Of a stretch of 64,000 nt of DNA, positions 1 to 11,683 are shown in pieces. The DNA comes from Poecilobothrus nobilitatus. Its lineage: Eukaryota > Arthropoda > Insecta > Diptera > Dolichopodidae. The position numbers and the translations under genes are program-made. The DNA lies in the NCBI GenBank assembly GCA_947095535.1, contig OX352773.1, positions 259,059,590 through 259,123,589 on the forward strand, written 5' to 3'. The notes under the pieces are model-generated. The model saw nothing but the letters and a program-made list of their open reading frames with translations, did not search any database and was not told where the DNA came from. Each line of letters opens with the position of its first letter. Within the stretch, counting starts at the first letter, position 1.

Positions 1-480
1 CGTTGTTGAAGGTGCGGACAACCTTGATTCTAATGATTATTGATGCGTTAGCTCAGCTTTCGTCAATAATAACAATAAAAAAATCATATTGATATTATTG
101 AATAATTTAAATATTTAAATTTCGTTTATACTAAAACCAGAACAAACAATATAATTGAGAAAAATTGACATAAACAAAAGAATCGCAATTACAAAAAACT
201 TGTAAACTTCAATAAGTAAAGCATATATTTTTCCTAATTCTTTTGAATGTATGAAATATTTTTAGGATTTGTGTTAATTTTGATGATCTTATAAAGGATT
301 GGTTTAATTTTTTTTATTTTATTTTTAAAATAATAAATAAAATTATTTGGATAACATTATAGTATTAAAAAAAAATTTTTTAAATTTTTATTATTAAATA
401 AATTAAAATATATAATAAATTAACAACATAAGACATATAAATCATATAAACAAACAGAAAATAAAAAAAATTTTGAATCT
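1..480. other. AT-rich non-coding DNA, nothing recognised
   Basis: No reading frame, splice-bounded exon or repeat family could be recognised. Given the Rim exons to the right on the minus strand, this is most simply intron of that gene. Confidence 0.5.
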
Positions 481-903
481 TTGGTCACTTCTATTATCAG
501 TGACAATGACAATGAAGCAGCAGATGAAAATGCAAAAAAAAAAGCAGTTAAAGAACTATTAGAAAAAGTCTTATCGTTGGCTTTAAATTAAATTAAAAAC
601 GATATAAATGATTTAAACAATAAACTAAAACAAATAAGTAAAGAACAATATAGTAACTCTCTAATCAAAATGTTAAACTCCGACATTAAAAACATAGACT
701 ATAAAAACATGAATAAACTTGAAAGAAAAATATGTATTAAGATTATGAGGATAAGACTAGAAAAAATGTTGGCGACCCATAAATATCTTATCAAGAAATT
801 AAACTCTCTCTGTTTCGTATTTTATCATCAAACGCTTACTATTAGTCATATTATTCTAGATAGATATATAGATATTATTCTAGATATCATTAAAAGAACT
901 TAA
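481..903 (+). pseudogene. Decayed unidentified ORF, charged and helix-rich
   Basis: One frame stays open across about 420 bases with a single TAA near 589. The second half begins at ATG 670 and runs 77 codons. Upstream residues include an acidic SDNDNEAADE stretch followed by Lys/Leu-rich sequence such as KAVKELLEKVL, and then a second Lys/Asn/Leu-rich segment. The composition suggests an amphipathic or coiled-coil protein. I do not recognise the family. It might be the relic of a transposon ORF, or a chance open frame in AT-rich DNA, since Lys, Asn and Ile codons are favoured by base composition. Confidence 0.3.
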
Positions 904-1748
904 ATGTCAACATAAAGCTGATATCAAAAAAATTCGAAAAAGGTTTGAAGTATTTGACATCTAGGACAGTCTTTAAAGATGAAAAATAATTTTAGGATAG
1001 CTGTAAAAAAAATAAGTAGAAGTTTATATTTTTACTAAAAACAATAATTTTTACTATGAGATAAAGAACAAAACTTTAATCATAACCTAAAAAAAAATTA
1101 AAATATTTTTATGCAAACAACCACACTCGAGAGGGAACGGTTGGAAATTTTCCCGTCATATATTTTTATATGACAAGAATTAATAAATAATAAATATAAT
1201 AATAATATACCTATATATATTCAAATTTATTACTTAACTTACTGAGAACAATCGTTATTTATTAGACAAAAAAAAAAAATATCATATTTATATTAAATCT
1301 AAAAAATGTTTTTTTTTTTTTTTCTATTTTTTTTGAAGAATATTTAAATTTCATTTTCTTAACACTATAAAAATTTTTATATATGTAAATAAATACTAAT
1401 CTTTTTATGTTATCAAATAATTGCATATAAATGTAAATATTAAAAAAAAAAAAACAAAAAAAAAAATTTAAATTAAATTAATTAAAAAAAAAATTAAAAT
1501 TTTTATTAAATTAAATAAAAAAAAAAAAAATAATAATAATAATATTAATAAAAATAATTCTTTACATTATATTTATAATTTGAAATATACATTGGACGAA
1601 TTTTTTGAATTTGTATTAATATTTTTTGTTCTTGCAGAGTTTATACAATTAAATGATTTATTTAATTTACAGTGCTTTTTTTGTTTTTATTAATTTTATT
1701 ATATATTTATATGTATATTATAACCTAATAAATAAAAGAATTAACTAT
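904..1748. other. AT-rich non-coding DNA
   Basis: Low-complexity A/T tracts only. A short hairpin sits at 1155-1174 (8-bp stem, 4-nt loop). No gene seen. Confidence 0.5.
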
Positions 1749-1757
1749 ATTATTTTC

Positions 1758-3371
1758 GGAAACTGGCCAGTTGGCAACTTTCATTTGGCAATTGGACACT
1801 TAGCAAAAGACATTTCGTAAAATGGACAGTTAGCAAAAGTACATTTAACAATTGGATACTTTGCAATTTGGGCACTTAACAGTTTTTACAACTGAACATT
1901 TCGCAACTTGAACACTTAACAACTTTTACAAGGGGACATTTTGTAGTTTTTAGCAATTAACAATATAATCTTCAACACTATATAATTTCATTATATCTTT
2001 CATTGGCTGCATGAATCTGTCTCGAAATAATTTATATCGGGAATATATAAATCAAATAAACTTAAAGTCAAAAAAGTAATAAATTAATTTATTGATTGCG
2101 TGAATTGCAATTGCTTATTAAAACACCTCGAATTTCGAAGGGCGGGCGAATACTAATTTATTTTAAACTTCAAAAATGAAAATATTTTAAACTAAATAAG
2201 TTTTTGACATATAGATATATAACATGTAACGTATATAGATATATAAATACTCTGGAAAAAGGGAATACCTTAATTTTGAATCCAACTGTAAAATTTGTCC
2301 TCATTCAGAATCCATCAATTTAATAAAATCAAAAAGTATTTAACATTTCGTCTTAGTTCCTAACATGTTTTTTAAATTTTATTTCATAATAAATAAAATA
2401 ATGATTTATAACATGTATGTACATAAATTATCAAAATCAAAAATTAAAAATAGAAAATTCATATCATTTTTTATTATTTTTTTACCTTCTGTAAAAAAAA
2501 AATTTCGAAATTGGCTCATTTTTAATATTTTTGTTTTTAGTACAAAAATCATGCCCCCTTTCATTATTTTTTTTTTCTTTTTTAATGCATTTCCACACAT
2601 AAATGTGGACAGGAAATTACATAGCCTTACATGTTCAGGCGTGGCTGTAAATGTCGTAAGGGGATTCTCCCGAACTCTTACGAAGTGTGTGGGATTCGAA
2701 CCCACACACCCTCGGTGTTTACAGCGTATGCTATACGCTCTTATCCATTAGGCCACCGAGGCCCTTCTCTTTCATTATCTGAAATAAGTTTAAAATAACA
2801 GTTTTTGGTTTCTAAATTTGTTTCGTTTGAAAAAAAAAATGGATTTTCCTTTTATAATACTAAACTAATATTTTTATGAAATAATTTATACAGTATGGAT
2901 TTCAACTATAACGAACTCTTAAGTTATATTACATATGTGTTGCACATAATCTACTTATTAAATTTTTTGATTTTATTAAATTGATGGATTCAAAATTAGA
3001 ACAGATTTTAAAGTTAGATTTAAAATCATGGTATTCTCTTTTTCCAAAGTATTTATATTGCTATAATATGTTACATGTTATATAACTATATGTCAGAGAC
3101 TTATTTAGTTTAAAATATTTTTATTTCTGAAATTTAAAATAAATGTGTGAAAATAATGAAAAAAAAAATTGTAGAAAAAATTGTTATTATTTTTAATTCT
3201 GGCGCCTACATCGCCTACACAAATAAAATTTGCCAAATGTCCAAATGTTAAGTGTCCAGTTGCTAAATGTCCTTTTGCTAACTGTTCATTTTGCTAAATG
3301 TCTTTTTGTTAATTGTCTCTTTTGCGAAATGTCCACTGATCAAATATCCAGTTGCCAAGTGTATCGTACCC
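1758..3371. mobile_element. Foldback-like element with long inverted arms, carrying a SINE
   Basis: Two arms face each other across a 600-base centre. The outer left arm (1758-1945) is built of short degenerate subrepeats related to GGACATTTAGCAAAA. The outer right arm (about 3227-3371) has the same subrepeats on the opposite strand. A second, non-repetitive stretch at about 2190-2345 pairs with about 2965-3115 in inverted orientation, including the shared block CATCAATTTAATAAAATC. The perfect 9-bp direct repeat ATTATTTTC flanks the whole (1749-1757 and 3372-3380), as expected for a TSD. About 200 bases of the left arm (1965-2160) have no partner on the right. No transposase is encoded, so it would have to be mobilised in trans. 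Architecture and TSD length resemble Foldback elements, but the family assignment is inference. Confidence 0.75.
2568..2768 (-). mobile_element. tRNA-derived SINE, copy A (nearly full length)
   Basis: Read on the minus strand, the head resembles a tRNA-Arg-like gene. It has an A box over 2745-2755 (TGGCCTAATGG) and a B box over 2691-2703 (GGGTTCGAATCCC). A family-specific body with CTTACGACATTTACAGCC follows, then a tail ending in AATGCATTAAAAA. The perfect 10-bp TSD CTTTCATTAT lies at 2558-2567 and 2769-2778. The copy sits in the centre of the Foldback-like element. The tRNA-like part lacks a foldable anticodon arm, so it is not a tRNA gene. Confidence 0.9.
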
Positions 3372-3380
3372 ATTATTTTC

Positions 3381-5124
3381 ATTAATAAAAAAAAACTGTG
3401 TAACTGTTTGTAAAGATTGTAGATCGAATATAGTCCCAAAAAAAAAAAAGAACAGGATAAACTTAATATTATTTATTATATTATACTTCTTTCATTTGAA
3501 ATTTGTCCTTCTTGTCTTTTTTTCTTGTCCGTCGTCTTTTTTTAAAATCAATTTCGTCCAAATTTTTAAAATGATAATCTTCTCTTTTAAGCATTTTTAA
3601 ATAAGACACAAAAGTGTAAATTTCTAAATTCAAAAATTTTTATATTTGTTTTGAAAATTTGAATGAATTTGATTTTGAAAATTTGAATGATTTTGATTTT
3701 GTAACAAGGACGATTTTGCAAATGAACAGATTTTAAGTGAAAAGAGTATATTATATAGTAGTTAAACTGAAGAATATTACATTTATATATACGAGTATAT
3801 ATTAAAATTAAGATTACTTATACATTGAACGCTCTTAACGTCAAATCAAAAAAAAATAGTTGTTAGAAAATAAAGAATAATTTATTAGTAAGTGGTAGAC
3901 AACAATAATAAAAAATTTATATGAAGAAAGCTATCAAAAAAATTAATTGAAGGAAATTGATCTATTAAAGTATCTTCTAGATAATGAAAAAAAAAACAAA
4001 TTCAGTTACGATTCTTAAGCTAAATAAAATTACAAGATTTAGCTAAATAAAATTTAAAAACAATATTAACGAACATTTAACGAAGAATATGCTAGTAAAC
4101 TATTACAGTATATTTTATGATATTACATCCTGTAAATTTTAGCTCGTGAACTTTAATTTGATTATATTAAGGAGTTTGATATCGTCTAACATAAAAATTT
4201 ATCCCATTCTAAAACTGTTCTTTAATTTTTCTAACCCCCTGTATAATAATACCTATACATATTTTTTATTATACTTTTTTATTAATTCTTCATATAGAAA
4301 AAAATGTTTAGAAAGCAGCTATACTTTTAGTTTAATTTCCAAATATTAATTATTTAAAAAAAAAATAATTAGTATTATTTGTTATGTGTTTCAAATACGA
4401 ATAACAACGAGTTAGTTTTCTTTTAATATAAATCGAAGAAATTAATTTTATTCAATTTCATACATAGTTTTTAATAACATTTGAAAATTGCAAGGACATT
4501 TTAAAATACACAATGTGCGCATTTTTTATCCATGCAAATATCTATTCTAAAACCAATTTTAAATGTATAAATTTTTCCTAGATATGATTACCAATTTATA
4601 TATAATTATATTATTCTTTAATTTAAATTTCTTTTTTTTTTTCGAAACAAGGATTATATCTTGTAGTTTAAATATGAAAATTAATCCTGTATGAATAGAT
4701 TTTATTCATTTTTTAGTAATTTTTTTGAAGAATCGTATTAAGTTAATATTTTACATTTTAAATTTTAAATTTTATTTAAAATATAAAATATTTAAATATT
4801 TTAAAATATTTTATTTTAATATATAAACCTAAAGTAAATGTTTTTTTTTTTTTTTTGTTGATTTAAAAAATTTAATGAACAATTTTAAAAGTGCATTATT
4901 TAAAAACATATTTTTTTTCTATTCTATTCTTTTTTTTTTTTCTTTAAATTAAATAATTACGAAATTTATATATGTAAATATATAATATGTACATACATAC
5001 ATATTACCTAAAAAACCTATAATATTAATATATAAAAAAAAAAAAAAAACAAGAAAATAAAAAACTTTAAAAGTCTCTTAACAAAACTAAAATCCTAATT
5101 TTTATATTTATAATAAAGTACCTA

Positions 5125-5168
<44 letters not shown>

Positions 5169-7628
5169 AGTATATATAAAAAAACTAATGTTATCTATAC
5201 AAAACATAACTACATAATGTATTGTTTAATAATTTTATTTATAATAATATGTATATTTTGAAATATAAAACAAAAAAAAAATGTATGTATATATAAACAA
5301 TATATATATATGTATATATATTTATATAAATACATTTATGAAATAAAAATCATATCTATAATTTATAACAACCGGCTTAAACAAATGAAAAACAAAAAAA
5401 AAAAAAAAGAATATACAATAACCCCATAACATTTACATGATTCATTTTAACATTCATCTTAACTCATATTAATATTAAATTTTTTTTAAAAATTGACACC
5501 CAAATATTTCGAATTTTTGTCAAATTTTTTTTCATAGATGACTATGACAATAATAAAAACTATAATGCAATCTAATAACAAATCTAATCTAATGGCCGGT
5601 CTATTCTTAAAGTTCGCCTAAATACAATAATGATTTATTGTATGGCTATCGTTTTAAACAAGTCTGTAAATATATTTTTACAACTACACACTATTTTTAT
5701 TTTATTATTTTACTTCATAAAAATTCTGAAATATTCATTTACTACATTTAAAATTAAATAAAATTGCATATTGCAACTTAAAACATATATGATAATTTAT
5801 TGATGCATACTTTTTAATATTTCCTATACTTTAATAGATACGGTAACCCAATCACGTAAATAGAGGGATTACTGTATTTTTGTATTAAATGTATATTTTA
5901 AATTTCAATCAAATCAAATAATAATTTAATAAAAAATAATTAAATATAAGCATAAAGAAATCATATAATGTACATAGGGTATTAACGTAGAACAAAAAAA
6001 AGTTAGTCAATTTTGTTTATTTTGAAATTTTACCCCAAAATCGTATTTGGAATATTTCGTAAAAAGATGACCGTATTTTTGGTATACATAATAAAATCAA
6101 ATTGAGTTTATTTCTTTATTTTATTTTTATTGTTCTTTTTTTTTATTTACATGTCAATTGATGTATGTACAAATTTTTTTTTCTATTTGCTACAACCCAA
6201 CATAAGCTAAAGTATATTATGTATACAGTATATACATTTCGCTATATATATATATATTTTTTTTCATTAAATGGATTTTTTATATTTTTATTAAAATTAA
6301 ATAATATAAAATTTTTACACTTTTATATAGGTTACTTATTTGTTAATACATACTATGAAATATATATACACTTAATATGTGATGATTATTATAATACAGG
6401 TTTTGTAATAGAAAAATCGTATCAAAAAATATATGTATTTGTATTAAAAACTTAGAGAATGTCATAATACGTATGTAGTGTATAAAAGAAAATATAGAAG
6501 TAGAATCAAAGTTTTTTTTTTTTAAATATATAATCATTTTAAGAAATTATATCTATACTATAGATATACATTATAGCTGCGTATGTTTATTTTATTTTTT
6601 TATGATATGATACACACAACACCACACTTTAAAGCTAATGCATTTAATTGAGGTAGAAAATTTTCATACAAAATAATGACGATGAATTACATACAAATTT
6701 TTGGTAAAAGGAGGAAAGGAAAGGCTCATAAATATTTCGCCAAAAAAAAAAATTTAAAACAACATTTTTTTAAAAAGAAGTCGTAAAAGTTATATGAAAA
6801 AATATACATATACAAATGTACATATATCGATTGACGTACAAATAAAAACAAAAAGAAAAACTAAAATACGATCAACTTAATTTTATATAATTAAAAAACA
6901 ACTGTCTAACTTTTTTTCTTCCACGTTAATACTCTATATATTATATATGGTATAGTTACTTTATGATATAAGTAATTATTTTATTTTTATTTTAATAAAA
7001 ATTTAAAAAAAAAAATTTTTCAAATATTTTGTTATTGTTTTTAATTTTTAATAATAGATGGCGGGATTGGTTTTTAATATTACAATAATAATAATAAAAG
7101 AGGGGCCAAATTTTTCTTTTTCATTATTGTTTTTTTTTATTTAATATTTTAGTATTTGGTATTTTGTGAATTTTTGGATTTTTACAACAAAAAATTATGT
7201 ATGGATTGGTATATGTTTACTGGTATGTATATTATGTAAAAATATAAAATAAACTTATACTAAATAAAATATACATATACTAAACAAAATAAAAATAAAC
7301 CAATTAATTTTAAATAGAAATTTAGTTTTTTTTAAGGTTTAATTAGTTTTTTTTTTTTTCTATAACTTTAAAAATAAAAAGGAACAAAATATAAATTAAT
7401 TTATTTAAAAAAAAAAAAAATCAAATAATTTATAAATTTGACTAATATATTTACTTTTATATTATAAAAATATACATATGTATATATATATATATATTTA
7501 TTTATATACATACATATATATATATATATGTATAAATAAATTTATTTAAGAACAAAAAAAAATTTTGTTGTAATTATAAATATATAAAAATTTATTATAT
7601 ATATGTATATATTAAAAAAAAAACTTAC
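3381..7628 (-). other. Rim intron sequence downstream of exon 5
   Basis: About 4.2 kb of A/T-rich sequence with poly(A), poly(T) and TA microsatellites (for example 5137-5180 and 7480-7530). No coding exon, domain or repeat family was recognised. The donor at 7628-7627 shows that intron begins here on the minus strand. Confidence 0.6.
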
Positions 7629-8073
7629 CTTCATGTGAATAATGTGGATGAATATCTTCTTCGGAACTACTAAATGAACCATGTGTATATTGACCGCTAG
7701 ATGGTATTAAACCAGGTACACCACCTGTTATTTCACTTAACATTCCACCTTGTATTGGTCTTTTATATTTTTTTTGTATATCACTCATATAGGTGGTACC
7801 AGTAACAATACCACCAACACCACCACTACCAGTAACACCAATTGTTGGAATTTGTGGTAATTTTTGATAACCACCTACACTACCGCCACCACTACCACCT
7901 AAATGTGAACGATGTGATGACATATGATGACCAGACATTATTTGTGGTTGTTGTTGTTGTTGCTGTTGTGAATATGGAGATTGTGTATATGATTGTTGTT
8001 GATATTGTTGTTGTTGTTGTTGACGTGGATGTACTAAATGTGGATGTTGTCGCATTAAAACATCAATTTCACC
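7629..8073 (-). CDS. Rim: Rim coding exon 5 (Gln/Gly/His-rich linker)
   Basis: This exon encodes residues 320-467 of the predicted protein, plus one base of the next codon. The acceptor AG is at 8075-8074 after a pyrimidine-rich tract, and the donor GTAAGT starts at 7628. The frame matches exon 4 (phase 0 entry, phase 1 exit). The product is low complexity: two polyglutamine tracts near the start, then Gly/Ser/Thr/Val-rich sequence, a short basic motif (QKKYKRP) and an acidic SSSEEDIHPHYSHE end. Such disordered linkers between the zinc finger and PDZ domain are usual in fly Rim. Assignment rests on continuity with the preceding exons, because the residues alone are not diagnostic. The PDZ and C2 domains must lie beyond the window. 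Confidence 0.85.
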
Positions 8074-8929
8074 CTAAAGATTTTGTTTATTTTAAAATAA
8101 ATTTTTTTTTTTTTTTTGGATTAATAGAAGAGAAAAATAAATTTGCTTATTATAGCGGTTAATTTGTGGGTGGTAAAAACATAAATAATTAAATTGCATA
8201 TATAGCTACATTTAAATCAAAAAAAAAACACAAAGCAACATTGAAACTACAACATATAATACAACATTTACTTAGGGCAAAAAATAAAATTAAATGCAAA
8301 AAAAATATATATAAAAAAATAAAATTAAATTGTGTGAAAATGTTAATGAAATGTTTGGTGTTTTTAAAATGAATTCAAAAATTAGTGGTCTATGTACAAA
8401 AAATTGAATATAATACTTGATATATTTATATGTACTATAAATGGAGATTAAATTAATTCAAAATATTCTTAAAAGAAATTTATTGTATTAATACATTAAA
8501 TTTTCTATTTATATACTTATAACATTCAAATAATACTGCAAAAGTTTTACTCATTATAAGATAAATTATTTTTGGTCACCAGATTCACAAACTACAGATA
8601 AATGGAAATTTTCTCAAATTGCAAAAATTAGAATTGTTAGTTTTTTTTAGAAGAACCTATACGATATTCGGAGTGTGTTCTCACAAAAACATTATCTTAA
8701 CTTAAACAGATTGATTTGAATTATTTTAATTTAATTTAGTTAGTCAGGATTTAAGGCAGTTAAATAACATTAATGAAGGTGAGATTTAGTCTTTACTGTA
8801 ATATATACATACCTACATCATATATCTACAATATATATACATACCTAATAATATGATCTACTACAAATAAGTACTAGATGCAGATAATTATAGAATAAAT
8901 AATTGAAAGAAATAAAAGAATTAATGCCT
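8074..8929 (-). other. Rim intron 4, proximal part
   Basis: AT-rich intron between exons 4 and 5. No exon or repeat recognised. Confidence 0.6.
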
Positions 8930-9385
8930 CCACTCAAAGTTTTCCAACGTGAAACGAGGAGTGCAGCAGATGACCACTGTCGAACTGTCAAGATGGTGTA
9001 ACACGGCATTTGGAAATTAATTTTTCATGCGCACGTCGCGTTTATGGAACCTTTAGCACCCATATGTTTTCCCAAAAGTTGGCAATTCATTTGTGTACGC
9101 TATAACGAAATTCAAGAAGAACATTAACATCTTTCTTTAAAATGATTATCCCAATTTTTCCCTTCACCCTCCATAATCCCAATTATCCTAAATCCAATTT
9201 CCCAAATAATCCTACCCTTATCCTTTTCCCCAAAACCAAACTGTACATTATATTATTATGTATTAAAGGATCCATCCTAGAGTTTGATTTTAAAGGGGTG
9301 GTTTTGGTTGGTTAAAGTCCAACAATACCCAGAGGAATTTCGTGCAGTTCCTTTGAGTCACTTTTGATGTTTTCCACCGTCAATC
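8930..9385 (+). mobile_element. LINE 3'-end fragment, family L-a copy 1
   Basis: A GC-richer island. Its second half (9105-9385) matches two other places in the window. Shared blocks include AAGAACATTAACATCTTTCTT, a CCCAAAACCAAA stretch, GGTTGGTTAAAGTCCAACA and GTTTTCCACCG near the end. At 62.3 kb the same 3' sequence follows a frame with the LINE-like motif AIRLIND, which identifies it as the end of a LINE ORF plus 3' UTR. No intact frame remains here. The clade cannot be fixed; CR1/Jockey-like is possible. Confidence 0.6.
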
Positions 9386-10299
9386 GTAAACAAAAAAATC
9401 AAAATAACAACATAATCTCTAGAGATGGAAAATCTATTCATAACGGTTGTTAAAATGAAGAGTTTAAAAGTGACCACATAATACCCTCCAAATGTATTAT
9501 ATATGTGTATGATCTAAAAACTTTGTTTAAAATTCGATTTACGTCCTGTTCGAATTGAATTTGAAATACCTACTTTTAAAATATCATATATCAAATGTAC
9601 TCTTTAGATATTTTACCAATAGAAACTTTAATTTAGGAATTATTAAAACGATCCAAAGCTTATCATTAAATTTGTACCAGTTTTAATATAAAAAAAATTA
9701 AATTAAAATAGACACTTACATTATGTTATAGATATTATGTATATATATTTATATGTATAAATTGAATAGATAGGCTAAAACAATATATTGATAGTATGTA
9801 ATTTTCCTTGAAAGACCACCCAAAAAGTATCTTTTATTCAAAATATTTACAAAATTTATTAATGTATTCTTTTATTGTGTATATGTTTAATATGTACAGT
9901 TTTTCAAAGTTTTTTGTTTGTTTTTATAATACTATAAACATCAAAAAACGAAAAATATTAAATTTTTCAAGCCGAAAGTGTTTAGTTAAGTAATTTTCCA
10001 TCAAAAAGAAAAAAAAAAACAACGAAACAAAGAAAGAATAAATAAATTCACATATCTGCAGAAAAATTAAACGACCAAATTCTTGCTCTAAAAAAATTCA
10101 AGGTTTTTCTTTTTGGTTTTCATTTTTTTTTTTTTGGAAATTTTTTTTTTTTTTGTTTTAAAGAAGCCATTATCGCCTAAATTAATTTTTTTTTATTATA
10201 AATTAAAAGTATATATATTTATACTTATATACACATTCAGAAACACGACATCAAATAGAATACACTGATTGATTGATTGATTGAATGACCGAAGCTTAC
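9386..10299 (-). other. Rim intron 4, distal part
   Basis: A/T-rich intron. A short GATT tetranucleotide repeat (10267-10285) lies just beyond the exon 4 donor. No exon recognised. Confidence 0.6.
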
Positions 10300-10821
10300 C
10301 TTATAAAAATTCGGATCATCTTCTGAATATATACCAGATTGTTGTTGCGTTTGTTGTTGTTGTTGCTGTGACTGCTGTGAATTTTGCTGTTGAGGTCCGA
10401 CAGGTAAACTTCGACCAGTACCAATACCTGTACCTAAATTACTACCATATTGTGATTGACCTCCACTAGTTGTCGTTGATGTTACGTATGGCTGTTGTCT
10501 CATCATTTGTTGTTGTTGTGGTTGTTGTTGAGATTGTTGTCCGGTAATACCAGTAATACCAACACCTCCAATACTATGATGTTGTAATCCTTGCATTCGA
10601 CGTTGTCCACCAGGTCCACTACCTGTTAAACCAATTCCTATATCACTAGAAGGATCAGAACTAGAATAACAACGATCAGTGACCATTGACACATCATGTG
10701 ACCACTGACGTTGTAGACCACCTATTTGTCGTTGAATTGGTAAATTTTCTTTTTCTGCGGCACTACGTGTTCTTTCTAATTTCGGACGTTTATCTGATGA
10801 ATCATGAGGATTGATGATTGC
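10300..10821 (-). CDS. Rim: Rim coding exon 4 (conserved KRPKLERTRSAAEKENLP block, then polyQ)
   Basis: Encodes residues 146-319 in 174 whole codons (phase 0 at both ends). The acceptor AG is at 10823-10822 and the donor GTAAGC begins at 10299. It opens with AIINPHDSSDKRPKLERTR and continues AAEKENLPIQRQ, a block I recognise from insect Rim just after the zinc finger. The rest is Ser/Gly/Gln-rich with several glutamine runs (QQQQQQ class), ending in SGIYSEDDPNFYK. The polyQ codons are mixed CAA/CAG, so the tract reads as old repeat sequence rather than a fresh pure expansion. Role inferred from family: a flexible linker between the Rab3-binding region and the PDZ domain at the presynaptic active zone. 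Confidence 0.93.
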
Positions 10822-11563
10822 CTGAAAATTTTCATCAAGGGATAGTATTTTGGTTTGATTTTTCTATTATTTTTCTTCTTATTGTTTTAAAACAATTTTT
10901 AAAATTTTTTCATTTAAAGACTTTTATTTCCAAATTAGACATAATCTTTGATTCTTCATTAAAAATCCAATACCAGACAATACAAAAAAATTTAACATCA
11001 TCTGTTATAATATTATATGTAAATATTTGAAGGATACAATAGGTATCTTAGAGCCAAATTTTACAGTTTTATTTAATTTTTATAAAAGGATATGATTGTG
11101 AGGATTTAATAAATTTTTCAAATGAATTAAGTTTTTGAAAATTTTTAAGTGATATAAAGGCTCTTAAAAGAAATTTATGATAAGAGTACTACTATACTTG
11201 AAACTAAAAGAGAGTAAATTTTTAAAATTTTAATAATGCACTTATGAGAAGTGAAGTGACATCTATATATATTTTTTTTTTAATAATAGAAATGATTAAA
11301 AACTAAGGAAACGTCACAAAAAAATAATAAATAAATAAATTTGACCTTTACAATATAAAGCAGATGCGAAAAGATAATGTTTTAAATGCGGTGCGACTGT
11401 TTTTTTTCAGTTTTCTTTTAATAATTTTAAAAAAATTTATAATTTTTAAAAATAATTAAATTAAAATAATTAAAAATTTTTGTTTATTTTATTTTTAAAT
11501 TTTGTTTTTAACTTGCAATATTTTTAATTTACTTATTTTCGTTTTTTTTTTTATATAACTTAC
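10822..11563 (-). other. Rim intron 3
   Basis: 742-base AT-rich intron with consensus GTAAGT donor (11563 downward) and CAG acceptor (10824-10822). No nested feature seen. Confidence 0.8.
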
Positions 11564-11683
11564 GCTACTTCCATCCGGTTCAATACGTCTGAAACCATCC
11601 GGTTGTCCAGTTTTATTTATCCATTGTCCAGTCTTTGATAGTAATTCTTGCTTTTTACGGCATAGTATACAAACCCAAATAAC
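11564..11683 (-). CDS. Rim: Rim coding exon 3 (last zinc-ligand pair of the FYVE-like finger)
   Basis: Encodes residues 106-145, exactly 40 codons, phase 0 at both ends. The acceptor CAG ends at 11684 and the donor GTAAGT begins at 11563. It starts VIWVCILCRKKQELLSK, contributing Cys110 and Cys113, the fourth Cys pair of the zinc finger begun in exon 2. It continues TGQWINKTGQPDGFRRIEPDG. In Rim and rabphilin this C-terminal part of the domain packs with helix 1 to bind GTP-loaded Rab3 on synaptic vesicles. All expected ligands are present, so the finger looks functional. Confidence 0.96.

Noticed and set aside
2365..2751. 128-codon plus-strand and 99-codon minus-strand open frames
   Set aside because: Both run through the SINE copy and its T/A-rich flank; the apparent protein is translated SINE sequence.
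2691..2755. Genuine tRNA gene
   Set aside because: A and B boxes are present but the acceptor and anticodon stems do not pair; a TSD and a tail show that it is a SINE.
7842..8162. 106-codon plus-strand frame rich in Val
   Set aside because: It is the antisense of the Gln-rich Rim exon 5 and crosses its splice acceptor.
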